From assembly GCA_017472635.1 (NCBI GenBank), contig JAFUPU010000091.1, forward strand, positions 1-38,654: 38,654 bases of DNA, written 5' to 3'. The stretch comes from Bacteroidaceae bacterium (GTDB lineage: Bacteria > Bacteroidota > Bacteroidia > Bacteroidales > Bacteroidaceae). Below are positions 16,530 to 24,639 of the stretch, piece by piece. Within the stretch, counting starts at the first letter, position 1; every line of letters begins with the position of its first letter. The translations under genes were made by a program, and so were the position numbers. Under the pieces are notes generated by a model. The model searched no databases and had not been told where the DNA came from. It worked only from the letters and a program-made list of their open reading frames with translations.

Positions 16530-16607
16530 TTCAAAGGCTTTGAACATGTATTCATAAGCTTTGAACACATATTCAAAGCTTATGAACACATGTTTATAGC
16601 TTATAAA
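16530..16607 (+). repeat. Tandem array of four 15-nt palindromes at 21-nt spacing
   Basis: Four near-perfect palindromes start at 16530, 16551, 16572 and 16593, exactly 21 nt apart: TTCAAAGGCTTTGAA, TTCATAAGCTTTGAA, TTCAAAGCTTATGAA and TTTATAGCTTATAAA. They are joined by 6-nt linkers (CATGTA, CACATA, CACATG). A possible fifth degenerate unit follows near 16614. It lies between convergent cyuA and the U32 gene. 21 nt equals two helical turns and also seven codons. A minus-strand frame through it gives heptad-like Phe/Tyr/Glu repeats but shows no sign of a real gene. Strand is arbitrary. Confidence 0.8.
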
Positions 16608-16697
16608 CAAAATCTCGAGCTGAAACAGACAAGGTTTTATGCAGGAAACAGATGAAACAATCCTGGCAAAAGCCAGCATCCAAGTAGCCTTACAGAG

Positions 16698-16747
16698 AAA
16701 AAACAGTTGATGCACCACCCTCCAGTAAACAAAGGCAGTGCATCAAC
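16698..16747 (-). terminator. Intrinsic terminator of the metA-U32 transcript
   Basis: GTTGATGCAC at 16706-16715 and GTGCATCAAC at 16738-16747 form a perfect 10-bp stem with a 22-nt loop. On the minus strand it is followed by a T6 run (16698-16703). It begins 18 nt after the stop codon of the U32 gene. Confidence 0.78.
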
Positions 16748-16764
16748 CACAACAGACTAAAAAA

Positions 16765-18600
16765 TCAAGGACGATGCCAAACTTTCATCTGACACTGTTT
16801 GCAATCAAACTCCAATCGGAAACGTCTGCCATCGCCTGCTATAATATAATAAGGTTCGCGATAAGGTGACTTTCGCTGATGGTGCAACGGACACCAGCCC
16901 ATGCTGTAACGCAAGCAGTGCTTGCAGGTCATCACCACCTGTTCGCCTTCAGGAAGCGAGAGTTCAAATGCGGGCTTGACCTTCCTCACACCATGCTCCC
17001 GATAGAAAGCCTCAGCCTCGTGGTTCATCACATTTCCCATATAATCAAGCTTGGACTCCGGATAGCAAGGCACTCCCTTGCGCTTTCCTACCGACAACCG
17101 GTAATAATTAATCCGACGGGCACGAAGCAAAGATTCTACACCACGCCTGCGCCATTCTGCCAACAGTGACGAGGGGAGAAACCACTCTCCTCCCCACCCT
17201 ATCTGCAGACGAGACAGCCGGAATGGAGTACCTCCCAATTTAGACAGCTGCAGGTGCAGATTTTCGCGTTGCGAAGTGCGTGCCGGCTCTTTGGGATATT
17301 CGAAGGCTAACGTTACAGAGACTTCATCTTCATCAGTAAGCGTCAACGAGAAGCCAAAAGGAGTCTCCGACAGCAGCATGTCGACGGACAAAACACGTTC
17401 AGCAGTCTTTTTGGAGAGTTGCTGCTCAAACTTTTGGTCGAAGTTACGGTATATCTTGGTACGCAGAGTCAACCGAGGTGGCATCTCTTGAGGGAACAAA
17501 CGGTTTCCATCGACTCTGTTAACCCTGAATCCATGCAGATGTCCCGACGCATCCAAGTAACAAAGTCCATCACCATTACTGAATGGCTTGACACCTGCTA
17601 CCACAAGGCTATTCCCCCGCACCTCTTTCACCGCTCCCATCTCTTCACCCAACGACTTGGGGGTATCAAATGAGCAAACATCCGCCGTACGCCCTTCAAG
17701 GAAATAGTGTGTGAATCCGCGATTGAAGCTCTTTTCAAGCCGAGGCTCAAATGCGGTAGTGACCTGCCCTGAAGAGGAGCGCCGATATTCGCTCCGTCGC
17801 TTGAATATAGCGTCCAGTTGACGGCGATAATAAGCGGTTACGTTTTTCACATAGGTCACATCTTTCAACCTTCCCTCTATTTTCAAAGATGAGGCTCCTG
17901 CATCGAGCAACTGCTCCAGGCGGGCACTCTGATTAAGGTCTTTCAACGAGAGCAAGTGCTTGTCGCGTACAATGAATTGCCCATCGGCATCGAGCATTGA
18001 GAATGCAAGCCTGCAAAATTGAGTACACTCGCCCCTGTTGGCACTTCTGCCATAACAAGCCTGCGAGGCATAACACCGCCCACTATAGCTGACGCACAAA
18101 GCACCGTGTACAAAAACTTCTAATGGAGTTTCCGGCACAACGGCATGAATACGGGCTATTTCATCAAGTGACAATTCACGCGCCAACACAACCTGCGAGA
18201 ATCCGGCATCAGCCAAAAACTGTACCTTCTGAGCCGTACGGTTATCCATTTGCGTGCTGGCATGCAATGCAATTGGCGGCAAATTCATACGGGTTATCGC
18301 CATGTCCTGTACAATGAGGGCATCTACCCCGACAGCATAGAGTTGCCATATCATCCGCTCGGTTTCTGCAAGTTCCTCATCACGCAGGATGGTATTTACC
18401 GTCACGTAGATACGTGCCTTATAAATATGGGCATACTCCACAAGCCGACGGATATCTTCAATGCTGTTCCCGGCTGCAGCGCGTGCCCCAAAACGGGGGG
18501 CTCCGATATATACAGCATCGGCACCGTGGTCGATAGCCGCGATGCCGCATTCAAGATTTTTGGCTGGTGCCAAAAGTTCTATTTCACGTTGACGAATCAT
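16765..18600 (-). CDS. Peptidase U32 family protein, RlhA-like
   Basis: 611 residues. Despite the name, characterised U32 proteins act mostly in RNA modification; the closest well-known relative, E. coli RlhA, is needed for 5-hydroxylation of C2501 in 23S rRNA. The N-terminal TIM-barrel-like part starts IELLAPAKNLECGIAAIDHG. The U32 signature EVFVHGALCVSYSGRCY lies near residues 162-178, followed by a Cys-rich stretch (YASQACYGRSANRGECTQFC) likely to bind an iron-sulfur cluster. The C-terminal part (about 300-611) matches the extended RlhA/DUF3656-type architecture. It ends with two more Cys groups, CKHCLRYSMGWCPLH and CKQC, which probably bind metal. It begins 5 nt after the metA stop codon, so both are probably one transcript. 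Confidence 0.9.
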   Translation of the reverse strand: MIRQREIELLAPAKNLECGIAAIDHGADAVYIGAPRFGARAAAGNSIEDIRRLVEYAHIYKARIYVTVNTILRDEELAETERMIWQLYAVGVDALIVQDMAITRMNLPPIALHASTQMDNRTAQKVQFLADAGFSQVVLARELSLDEIARIHAVVPETPLEVFVHGALCVSYSGRCYASQACYGRSANRGECTQFCRLAFSMLDADGQFIVRDKHLLSLKDLNQSARLEQLLDAGASSLKIEGRLKDVTYVKNVTAYYRRQLDAIFKRRSEYRRSSSGQVTTAFEPRLEKSFNRGFTHYFLEGRTADVCSFDTPKSLGEEMGAVKEVRGNSLVVAGVKPFSNGDGLCYLDASGHLHGFRVNRVDGNRLFPQEMPPRLTLRTKIYRNFDQKFEQQLSKKTAERVLSVDMLLSETPFGFSLTLTDEDEVSVTLAFEYPKEPARTSQRENLHLQLSKLGGTPFRLSRLQIGWGGEWFLPSSLLAEWRRRGVESLLRARRINYYRLSVGKRKGVPCYPESKLDYMGNVMNHEAEAFYREHGVRKVKPAFELSLPEGEQVVMTCKHCLRYSMGWCPLHHQRKSPYREPYYIIAGDGRRFRLEFDCKQCQMKVWHRP

Positions 18601-18605
18601 CTGTA

Positions 18606-19523
18606 TTACTTGATTTCGTTGATATCGAAAGGAGTCTCCTGATAGACATAATAGTTCAACCAGTTCTGAAAAAACAAGTTAGCATGGGCACACCAACGCA
18701 CCATGGGCGCTTTGTCAGGGTCGTTATCCCGATAGTAATTTACCGGCTTTTCAATGGGAAGTCCTTTGCCCAAATCGCGTTTATACTCCGTATCAAGAGT
18801 GAAAGGGGAATATTCAGAGTGTCCGGTGACAAAGATTTCACGCCCTCCACGTGCCATCACCATGTATACACCAGCCTCGTCTGACTCTGAAATCAGATCC
18901 AGCTCGCGCACTTTCAGTATATCGTCGCGACGAATCTCAGTATGACGACTGTGAGGAACAAAAAATTCATCATCAAAGCCACGGAATATAGGCAACAGAG
19001 GTTTGTTTACACGGTGTTTGAAGATACCAAACATCTTTTTATCCAACTTATATTTGGGTATCCCGTAGTGATAATAAAGTCCTGCCTGAGCCGCCCAACA
19101 GATATAAAGCGTTGAGGTGACATGCGTGCGTGCCCAAGAGAAGATTTCAGAGATTTCATCCCAATAAGCCACCTCCTCAAAATCCATATGCTCTACCGGA
19201 GCACCGGTAATAATCATTCCATCGTATTTTTCATTACGCATCAGGTCAAAATCGCGATAAAAAGCCTTCATATGTTCTACCGGAGTGTTCTTGGAAGTAT
19301 GGCTTTTCACTTTCATGAATGAGATTTCCAGCTGCAAAGGAGTGTTTGACAACAAACGAATGAGGTCTGTTTCAGTGGTAATCTTCAAAGGCATGAGATT
19401 GAGCACCACAATTTTCAATGGACGAATGTCTTGCTGATTGGCACGCGAGGTATCTATCACAAAAATGTTTTCCTGCTTCAACAGTTCAATGGCAGGAAGT
19501 CTATCTGGCAAATTCAGTGGCAT
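18606..19523 (-). CDS. metA: Homoserine O-acyltransferase MetA, probably acetyl-CoA-specific
   Basis: MetA activates homoserine by O-acylation, the first committed step of methionine synthesis. The 305-residue protein carries the catalytic Cys142 (YICWAAQAG), His235 and Glu237 (VTGHSEY). At the position that sets the acyl donor it has Glu111 (ITGAPVEHMDF), where the succinylating E. coli enzyme has Gly. In the Bacillus cereus enzyme Glu111 marks acetyl-CoA use, so homoserine O-acetyltransferase activity is the better prediction even though the fold is called MetA. A -7 box lies 29 nt upstream. The leader is too short for a SAM riboswitch. Confidence 0.95.
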   Translation of the reverse strand: MPLNLPDRLPAIELLKQENIFVIDTSRANQQDIRPLKIVVLNLMPLKITTETDLIRLLSNTPLQLEISFMKVKSHTSKNTPVEHMKAFYRDFDLMRNEKYDGMIITGAPVEHMDFEEVAYWDEISEIFSWARTHVTSTLYICWAAQAGLYYHYGIPKYKLDKKMFGIFKHRVNKPLLPIFRGFDDEFFVPHSRHTEIRRDDILKVRELDLISESDEAGVYMVMARGGREIFVTGHSEYSPFTLDTEYKRDLGKGLPIEKPVNYYRDNDPDKAPMVRWCAHANLFFQNWLNYYVYQETPFDINEIK

Positions 19524-19552
19524 TTCTTTTCTCTTTGTTTTAAACTTTGAAG

Positions 19553-19560
19553 CAAAGATA
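19553..19560 (-). promoter_or_regulatory. -7 box for metA
   Basis: The minus strand reads TATCTTTG (TAnnTTTG). The predicted start near 19549 gives a leader of about 25 nt. A TTTG lies about 23 nt further upstream, slightly beyond the ideal spacing. Confidence 0.6.
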
Positions 19561-19638
19561 CTGCAAATTTTCGATTAAACAGACAAAAAGTAACCCAATT
19601 GTCCTTGCAATCCCCTGAAAAGTAACTCACGGCATGCA

Positions 19639-19705
19639 TTTAGGGCGTAAATTACACCTTGAAAATATACATTCTGTAGTTAACAAGTGTAATCTACGCC
19701 CTAAA
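19639..19705. repeat. Long inverted repeat between rprY and metA
   Basis: TTTAGGGCGTAAATTACACC at 19639-19658 (arm ends at 19661) is nearly the reverse complement of 19684-19705. The arms are about 22-23 nt with one internal mismatch and one bulge; the loop is 22 nt. It lies 21 nt past the rprY stop codon. No T-run follows on either strand, so a classic terminator is not evident. It could be an mRNA 3' stabilising hairpin, a small mobile-repeat remnant or a protein-binding site. Confidence 0.65.
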
Positions 19706-19725
19706 CAAAAGCGACTGACCGGAGA

Positions 19726-20424
19726 TTAATCCTGCTCGGGAGTAATCAACTTATAGCCTTTTCCGTGAATATTGATGATTTCAATAGAATCATCCTCCTT
19801 CAAATGCTTGCGAAGTTTGGTGATATAGACATCCATACTGCGTGCATTGAAGTAATTATCATCAATCCAAATGGTTTTCAAAGCAAAATCGCGTTGCAAA
19901 ATCTCGTTGGCATGGGCACAAAGCAATCCTAACAATTCCGACTCTTTGGTTGTAAGCTTCGTCTGTTTACCATCAATGGTAAGCAACTGTTTTTGGGTGT
20001 CAAAAATAAAACGACCAATCTTATAGACACTGCTTTCGCGGTTCTTCTTTCCGCGTACACGACGCAAAATGGCTTCGATACGGAAAGTCAACTCTTCCAT
20101 GCTGAAAGGTTTGGTAATATAGTCGTCGGCTCCAATCTTGAATCCTTCCAGTATATCTTCCTTCAAAGTCTTTGCCGTCAAGAAAATGATAGGTATCTCT
20201 GCATTTGCAGCTCTAATCTCTTGAGCCAAAGTAAAACCATCTTTCTTCGGCATCATGACATCCAACACACACAAGTCAAACTTGCTCTTGAGGAATGCCC
20301 GATAACCGGCATCGCCATCAGGACAAAGTTCTGACTCATAGCCTTTGGCTTGTAAATACTCTCTTAAAAGCATGCCAAGATTCTCGTCATCTTCGCACAA
20401 CAAAATACGCATTTTATCGTCCAT
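19726..20424 (-). CDS. rprY: Response regulator RprY (OmpR/PhoB family)
   Basis: A 232-residue DNA-binding partner of RprX. The N-terminal receiver domain (about 5-120) has the acidic pocket EDDE, the phosphorylation site Asp55 in CVLDVMMP, the Thr of IFLTAKT and the Lys of YITKPF. The C-terminal winged helix (about 135-230) has the OmpR-type pattern LTTKESELLGLL and SMDVYITKLRKHL, then INIHGKGYKL. The RprXY system was first described in Bacteroides fragilis, where overexpression affected tetracycline-related phenotypes. In related species it binds many promoters, including stress and envelope genes. The gene follows rprX after 4 nt. Confidence 0.95.
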   Translation of the reverse strand: MDDKMRILLCEDDENLGMLLREYLQAKGYESELCPDGDAGYRAFLKSKFDLCVLDVMMPKKDGFTLAQEIRAANAEIPIIFLTAKTLKEDILEGFKIGADDYITKPFSMEELTFRIEAILRRVRGKKNRESSVYKIGRFIFDTQKQLLTIDGKQTKLTTKESELLGLLCAHANEILQRDFALKTIWIDDNYFNARSMDVYITKLRKHLKEDDSIEIINIHGKGYKLITPEQD

Positions 20425-20428
20425 ATTG

Positions 20429-22000
20429 TTAACTATTTAGTAAGGGTAATACAATAATAAATTTCGTTCCTATTCCAACCTCGCTTTCTGCACGGATAGT
20501 GCCCTTGAGGTCTTGTATTATTTTCTTTACATAAGCAAGTCCTAACCCGAATCCTTTTACATTATGCAGGTTTCCGGTATGTACACGGTAGAATTTATCA
20601 AATATCTTCTTCAAATCCTCACGCTTGATGCCAATACCGTTGTCTTGAATGGAAATCACCAACTTACCCGGTTCATTCCACGTACGAATGTCAAGCAACA
20701 ACTCTGCATCAGGACGCCTATATTTAACTGCATTGTCCATCAAATTGAATATAACATTCGTAAAATGCATCTCATCTACGAAAATCATCGAATCTTCAGC
20801 ATTGAGGCTTGAAACAATCCGTCCTTGATAATTCTCGACCTTCAGTGTAAAAGTGTTGATAACCCCACTTATCACCTCATTGGCATTGAGTTCTTTCATC
20901 TTCATGGTTGCTTTTTGCCGTTCAAACATAGACATTTGCAATACTTTCTCCACCAAAAAACGCAAACGCTTCGTCTCATCGTTAATCACACCGGATATAT
21001 GCTGAAACATTTGAGGCGATTTTGCCACACTGGCATCTTGCAGCATCTGAGCAGCCAATGAAATAGTGGAAATAGGAGTCTTGAACTCATGTGTCATATT
21101 GTTGATGAAGTCATTTTTTATTTCAGTCAATTTCTTTTGCCTGAAAATAACCACTATCGTGAAGATGAAAGTAACCAACAAGACTATGGTGAAAATCAAT
21201 GAAGGAATCATAAACCGCACAGTGCTGAAAATATAATTATTCAGCGTGGGAAAATGGATTCTTAACAATCCCATTTTTGCCGGAGGGTCTTGCGGAAAAA
21301 TTTCTCGGGTATAGGAATATTCTTCGCCTTCTTCTTCATAGTCAGAACACCTATATACTTCACGACCATATCCGGTAGAAACAGTAAAATGAAATGGAAT
21401 ATCAATACCATTGTCTTGCAATTCTGACTTCAAGTCACCGCCTAATTTTCCAAAATCTATCCGACGTTCCAATGGTTTTTCACTGACGGTACGCATCATT
21501 GTGTAAACCGCCTCCTCAAGCAAATTCCGTTGGTATACATACTTGTTCTTAATGACTTCACGCTGAAGCTGCATACTTTGGGAGAATGAATTGTTACGCA
21601 CACCTTTGCTTTTTGATATCAAAGCTTTAGGAGAAAGTGAAGGACTGGTAATCGCCATCCGCATACGAAACATTGACACTCCATCATAAGAGTGAAATCC
21701 ACCGTTAAAACGAATCATATCCAAAGAAGAGGAAACCACAGAGCCCGAATCCCCCAATTGAGCAAGATAACTCGAGTCTGCCATAGCTATCGTACGCTCC
21801 ACATCCTGCTGCAGGAAACGGTATGTCTCATCTAACTCAAGGTTGCGAGCAGCCTTAGTCAGACTTCGGATGACAGATTCGTCAAACTGCTCCTTCCGCA
21901 TTTTGACCATCTCTTCGAAATACTTTACTTGCAAATAGAGCAAACAAAGAAAAGAGAAGCCCATCACAATACCTAATAACCAAATCGTTGACTTTTTCAT
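20429..22000 (-). CDS. rprX: Sensor histidine kinase RprX
   Basis: A 523-residue inner-membrane kinase. TM1 is about residues 5-24 and TM2 about 262-287, enclosing a periplasmic sensor region of roughly 235 residues with no recognised domain. The dimerisation/phosphoacceptor domain has His304 in NMTHEFKTPI. The ATPase domain has the N-box (VIFNLMDNAVKY), G1 (ISIQDNGIGI), F-box and G2 (GFGLGLAYVKKI). A TAnnTTTG box ends only 5 nt before the ATG, so the mRNA may be nearly leaderless. It is cotranscribed with rprY. Confidence 0.95.
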   Translation of the reverse strand: MKKSTIWLLGIVMGFSFLCLLYLQVKYFEEMVKMRKEQFDESVIRSLTKAARNLELDETYRFLQQDVERTIAMADSSYLAQLGDSGSVVSSSLDMIRFNGGFHSYDGVSMFRMRMAITSPSLSPKALISKSKGVRNNSFSQSMQLQREVIKNKYVYQRNLLEEAVYTMMRTVSEKPLERRIDFGKLGGDLKSELQDNGIDIPFHFTVSTGYGREVYRCSDYEEEGEEYSYTREIFPQDPPAKMGLLRIHFPTLNNYIFSTVRFMIPSLIFTIVLLVTFIFTIVVIFRQKKLTEIKNDFINNMTHEFKTPISTISLAAQMLQDASVAKSPQMFQHISGVINDETKRLRFLVEKVLQMSMFERQKATMKMKELNANEVISGVINTFTLKVENYQGRIVSSLNAEDSMIFVDEMHFTNVIFNLMDNAVKYRRPDAELLLDIRTWNEPGKLVISIQDNGIGIKREDLKKIFDKFYRVHTGNLHNVKGFGLGLAYVKKIIQDLKGTIRAESEVGIGTKFIIVLPLLNS

Positions 22001-22005
22001 ACTTG

Positions 22006-22013
22006 CAAAGTTA
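22006..22013 (-). promoter_or_regulatory. -7 box immediately upstream of rprX
   Basis: The minus strand reads TAACTTTG, a match to TAnnTTTG, then CAAGT, then the rprX ATG at 22000. With usual geometry transcription would start about 2 nt before the start codon. A TTTA about 21 nt upstream could be a weak -33. Confidence 0.5.
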
Positions 22014-22203
22014 GTGCAGCATTTTACAATAGCCTAAACAATTAACATGTTTTTTATTCACTTTTTCGATTATTAACCGAATATTTTATTTAACCTAATA
22101 TTATGACTACTTAAACAATCAAAAGATTAATTGGTTTGCAAAAATAATACAAAATCAAGGGCTAAATACTAAAAACAACGCATTTTTTAATACTAATTAT
22201 CAA

Positions 22204-22238
22204 AAAAAGGCGTTCCCTTTTAACAGAAACGCCTTTTT
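22204..22238 (-). terminator. Terminator after the EF-G-like gene
   Basis: GGCGTT at 22209-22214 pairs with AACGCC at 22228-22233; the stem is extended by A/T pairs on both sides. On the minus strand a T-run of seven follows the stem (22202-22208). It lies just past the TAA at 22259-22261 that ends the read-through frame of the EF-G-like gene. Confidence 0.75.
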
Positions 22239-22330
22239 CATATGTTAAAAATCAAATGTTAATCTTCGTCACCCTGCTTGTTTTCAAATTCCTTCACCAA
22301 CTTATCTTGCACATCACCAGGAACCAACTC

Positions 22331-24418
22331 CTAGCTGGCAAACTTCATGATGAATGATGCACGACCTCCAGTGATAGAACTAAGAGAAGTAGAATAAGAA
22401 GACATCTCCTTAAGCGGAACACGAGCAATCAGCTTTTCATATCCGTTTTCGCTATTCATACCCATAATCATAGCACGGCGTCCTTGCAAATCACCCATCA
22501 CATCTCCCATCTTGTCACTAGGAACAAATACTTCTACATCATAAATGGGTTCCAAAATTTTAGGACCTGCATTTTTAAAGGCCTCACTAAATGCCTGACG
22601 ACCCGCCAACATGAAAGACAATTCATTAGAGTCAACCGGATGCATCTTACCATCATAAACGATAACACGTACATCACGGGCATATGAACCTGTTAACGGT
22701 CCTTGCTCCATACGACTCATGACTCCCTTAAGAATAGCAGGCATGAAACGGGCATCAATAGATCCTCCAACAATACTATTGACAAACACTAACTTTCCAC
22801 CCCATTCAAGCTGAACTTCTTCTTGTCCTTTTACATTTATCTTATACTCCTGCCCATTGAACTTGTAGGTATCGGGTGCGGGCATTCCTTCGTAATAAGG
22901 TTCCACAATAAGATGCACCTCACCAAATTGTCCGGCACCACCTGATTGTTTCTTATGACGGTAATCGGCACGAGCAGCCTTATTAATAGTTTCGCGATAA
23001 GGAATCTTAGGTTCTTCATAGCGAATCTGAATCTTTTCATTGTTTTCCATACGCCATTTCAATGTACGCAGATGGAATTCTCCCTGTCCGTATACAATAA
23101 TCTGACGTAATTCTTTTGATTGTTCAACAATCCATGTTGGATCTTCTTCACGCATGCGGTTAAGAGCCACCATCATTTTTTCGGTTTCACTCTCATTTAC
23201 CGCTTTAATAGCACGAGAATACTTCGGATTCGGATATTTGATGAAATTGAAGCGATTTTCACAGTCTTTACCATTCAACGTGTTACCTGTCTTCACATCT
23301 TTCAACTTCACAGTACAACCAATATCACCAGCACAAAGTTTCTCTACCTTGATACGATTTGCACCAGCGCATACAAACATTTGCGCAATACGCTCTTTCG
23401 AACCACGATCAGCATTCGACAAATCATCACCTTCACATACTGTTCCGCTCATTACTTTGAAATATTGAACATCACCAATATGCGGTTCTACTGCAGTTTT
23501 AAAGAAATAAAGTGAGGTCGGTCCATTAGAATCAGGTACAATTTCTGCACCACGAGTATTAAAAACCTTAGGCATTTCATCAACAAACGGAACGACATTA
23601 CCCAAAAATTCCATCAAACGGCGAACACCCATATCTTTACCTGCACAAACACAGAAAACAGGGAACATACCTCGAGATGCCAATCCCTTGCGGATACCTT
23701 CACGCATTTCATCTTCCGTCAAAGAATCTTGCTCGAAGAACTTTTCCATCAACCCTTCATCATTCTCAGCTGCAGCTTCAACTAAAGCTTTGTGCAACGC
23801 TTGTGCCTTCTCCATCTCTTCAGCAGGAATGTCAGAAATAGTGGGAGCACCTCCCTCAGGTCCCCATGAATACTTCTTCATCAGCAACACATCAATCAAA
23901 GAGTTGAAATTAGGTCCTGTTTCAAGAGGATATTGAACTGGAACAACTTTCGATCCATAAATTGTCTGCAACTGCTCCAATACATTGTCATAGTCACATT
24001 TTTCATTATCCAATTGATTCACCAAAAAGATTACTGGTTTTCCTAATTTCTCTGTATAGCGGAAGTGATTTTGAGTTCCTACTTCTACACCATATTGACC
24101 GTTCAATAACAAAATAGCCGTATCTGTCACATTCAAAGCTGTCATAGCAGCTCCTACAAAGTCATCACTACCCGGACAATCAATTATATTCAGGTTCTTG
24201 TTATTCCACTCTACATGGTACACTGTAGAAAAGACAGAATAGCCATATTCTTGTTCTACAGGAAAATAATCACTAACTGTATTCTTAGCAGTAATTCTAC
24301 CACGACGTTTTATAATACCACTCTCATAGAGCAATGCTTCTGTGAGGGTGGTTTTACCTGCTCCATCATTACCTAAAAGGGCAATGTTTTTAATTTCACT
24401 TGTTTGATATACTTTCAT
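22331..24418 (-). CDS. EF-G-like translational GTPase, truncated by an in-frame TAG
   Basis: 695 residues up to a TAG at 22331-22333. It is an EF-G paralog of the kind found in Bacteroides beside the canonical fusA. The G domain has the P-loop GNDGAGKTTL (about 17-26), the G3 DCPG where EF-G has DTPG, and the G4 NQLDNEKCD where canonical EF-G has NKMD. Domains II to V follow (about 300-695), with RASFIMKFAS near the end. After the TAG the same frame continues for 23 codons (beginning ELVPGDVQDKLVKEFENKQG) to a TAA at 22259-22261. That reads as the normal C-terminal tail of this family, where a Tyr codon is expected at the TAG. The product is therefore probably 24 residues short, or read through. 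An intrinsic terminator sits beyond the TAA. Confidence 0.88.
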   Translation of the reverse strand: MKVYQTSEIKNIALLGNDGAGKTTLTEALLYESGIIKRRGRITAKNTVSDYFPVEQEYGYSVFSTVYHVEWNNKNLNIIDCPGSDDFVGAAMTALNVTDTAILLLNGQYGVEVGTQNHFRYTEKLGKPVIFLVNQLDNEKCDYDNVLEQLQTIYGSKVVPVQYPLETGPNFNSLIDVLLMKKYSWGPEGGAPTISDIPAEEMEKAQALHKALVEAAAENDEGLMEKFFEQDSLTEDEMREGIRKGLASRGMFPVFCVCAGKDMGVRRLMEFLGNVVPFVDEMPKVFNTRGAEIVPDSNGPTSLYFFKTAVEPHIGDVQYFKVMSGTVCEGDDLSNADRGSKERIAQMFVCAGANRIKVEKLCAGDIGCTVKLKDVKTGNTLNGKDCENRFNFIKYPNPKYSRAIKAVNESETEKMMVALNRMREEDPTWIVEQSKELRQIIVYGQGEFHLRTLKWRMENNEKIQIRYEEPKIPYRETINKAARADYRHKKQSGGAGQFGEVHLIVEPYYEGMPAPDTYKFNGQEYKINVKGQEEVQLEWGGKLVFVNSIVGGSIDARFMPAILKGVMSRMEQGPLTGSYARDVRVIVYDGKMHPVDSNELSFMLAGRQAFSEAFKNAGPKILEPIYDVEVFVPSDKMGDVMGDLQGRRAMIMGMNSENGYEKLIARVPLKEMSSYSTSLSSITGGRASFIMKFAS

Positions 24419-24608
24419 GATACCTACTTTTTTATTTGTTTTTTAATTCATTTCAAGTCTAACGAATTATATTTTCCGCTAAACGATGCGCAAATTAGTA
24501 ATTATTATGCAAATAACCAACAAAAGCAAGAATGTTTCAAAACTATGTTTTATAACATACAAATTTCTATTTTCTTTTAATAAACAAACATTTAGCCATT
24601 TTTTTAAC

Positions 24609-24616
24609 TATCTTTG
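24609..24616 (+). promoter_or_regulatory. -7 box for hemW
   Basis: TATCTTTG matches TAnnTTTG and lies 23 nt before the hemW ATG. The predicted leader is about 20 nt and ends in an A-rich stretch. Confidence 0.62.
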
Positions 24617-24639
24617 CAGAAGAAAAAAAGATTAAATTT

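Noticed and set aside
16527-16718. 63-codon minus-strand frame with heptad-like FKAFEY/FKAYEY repeats
   Set aside because: The repeats follow from the 21-nt DNA palindromes being a multiple of three; there is no promoter or plausible start context, and the frame lies between two terminators.
19524-19640. SAM riboswitch before metA
   Set aside because: The -7 box at 19553-19560 leaves only about 25 nt of leader, too short for any known SAM aptamer.
22259-24418. Genome-wide recoding of TAG as sense
   Set aside because: The DUF4847 and DUF6452 genes end naturally at TAG beside correctly placed downstream starts; a local change in the EF-G-like gene is simpler.
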